NCBI RefSeq assembly: GCF_015070875.1
Contig: NZ_JADDIV010000006.1
Span: forward strand, 248,001 to 312,000
Source: Ramlibacter pallidus
GTDB taxonomy: Bacteria > Pseudomonadota > Gammaproteobacteria > Burkholderiales > Burkholderiaceae_C
DNA: 64,000 nt
Reading direction: 5' to 3'
Position 1 is the first letter of the stretch. Every line of letters starts with the position of its first letter. The notes under the pieces were generated by a model. The model was not told the origin of the DNA and ran no database searches. It was given only the letters and a program-made list of their open reading frames with translations. The position numbers and the translations under genes are program-made. Positions 63,729 through 64,000 of this stretch are shown piece after piece.

Positions 63729-63788
63729 CCGGCGGCGGCGGGCGCACGTGAGGTCTGGTACAACCTCACGCTCCGCCTTGCTGCCCCG

Positions 63789-64000
63789 ATGAATCCCGAA
63801 GCCAAACAGATCTGGACTGCCCCGCGCTGGGCGCTCGCCGCCCTGCTCGCCCTGCTGGGCATGCTCGGTCCGTTCTCCATCGACACCTACATCCCGGCGT
63901 TCTCGGGCATCGCCCGCGCGCTCGACGCCACGCCGGTGCAGATGCAGCAGACGCTGTCGGCGTACCTGTTCGGCTTCGCCTTCATGAACCTGTTCCACGG
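63789..64000 (+). CDS. Bcr/CflA-type MFS efflux transporter (cut by right edge)
   Basis: Only the first 70 codons are visible: MNPEAKQIWTAPRWALAALL, then LLGMLGPFSIDTYIPAFSGI, the characteristic first helix and D-T-Y-P motif of Bcr/CflA drug-resistance transporters, and MQQTLSAYLFGFAFMNLFHG (second helix). The rest lies outside. Confidence 0.8.
   Translation, partial: MNPEAKQIWTAPRWALAALLALLGMLGPFSIDTYIPAFSGIARALDATPVQMQQTLSAYLFGFAFMNLFH

Overview
The window is GC-rich chromosomal DNA from a betaproteobacterium. It is most likely a Comamonadaceae-type Burkholderiales (Ramlibacter/Variovorax-like); this is inferred from the gene neighbourhoods and protein types, not from a marker gene. Supporting signs are dxs-ispA-xseB, polA / DUF2782 gene / thrB, a BPSS1780-type membrane protein, Bug-type solute receptors, stress-associated small proteins (DUF4142, DUF3606, hemerythrin) and dispersed REP-like repeats built on a GTCATTCCCGC arm. 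Coding density is high and most genes have strong GC bias at the third codon position.

Layout. 1-2.6 kb: isoprenoid genes dxs (cut by the left edge), ispA and xseB on the minus strand. 2.7-6.4 kb: Rieske oxygenase, a leuD-like small subunit, an EamA exporter and a sulfurtransferase. 6.4-13.4 kb: an envelope/stress block with two low-complexity lipoproteins, hemerythrin, two alpha/beta hydrolases (one frameshifted), a protein tyrosine phosphatase and a papain-like peptidase fused to an alpha/beta hydrolase. 13.4-23.4 kb: UvrD-like helicase, DUF72, DUF4019, two DUF4142 proteins, a 535-residue low-complexity Gly/Ser/Gln protein, ZIP transporter, dienelactone hydrolase, tautomerase and two copies of a ~295-bp repeat. 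23.4-29.7 kb: polA, DUF2782, thrB, membrane protein and FecR. 29.7-35.7 kb: VOC, AraC-type regulator, uvrD, guaC and hydrolase. 35.8-39.7 kb: a GntR-controlled operon (2OG-Fe oxygenase, SAF-domain dehydrogenase, beta-hydroxyacid dehydrogenase) of unknown substrate.

39.8-49.2 kb is a 9.4-kb genomic island inserted at the 3' end of a tRNA-Ala(CGC) gene. It is bounded by a 26-bp direct repeat of the tRNA end (39811-39836 and 49220-49245). Its A/T content is visibly higher than its surroundings. It carries a tyrosine integrase, a two-gene restriction-modification system, a serine recombinase, a ribbon-helix-helix protein with a partner, a LexA-box-controlled small protein and a membrane-anchored protein with a nuclease-like C-terminus. 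The first R-M gene encodes a type I HsdR-like nuclease domain fused to an N6-adenine methyltransferase, the second a specificity subunit, and there is no motor subunit. This is the most interesting part of the window.

49.3-64 kb returns to the core: tRNA-Lys(CTT), cyclic-nucleotide-binding protein, a frameshifted Bug receptor, VWA protein, otnC-otnK (four-carbon acid sugar catabolism), aroG, GNAT, a DUF2927-type metalloprotease, tcuA-tcuB (tricarballylate oxidation), a small membrane-protein operon, glgC and the start of a Bcr/CflA efflux gene cut by the right edge.
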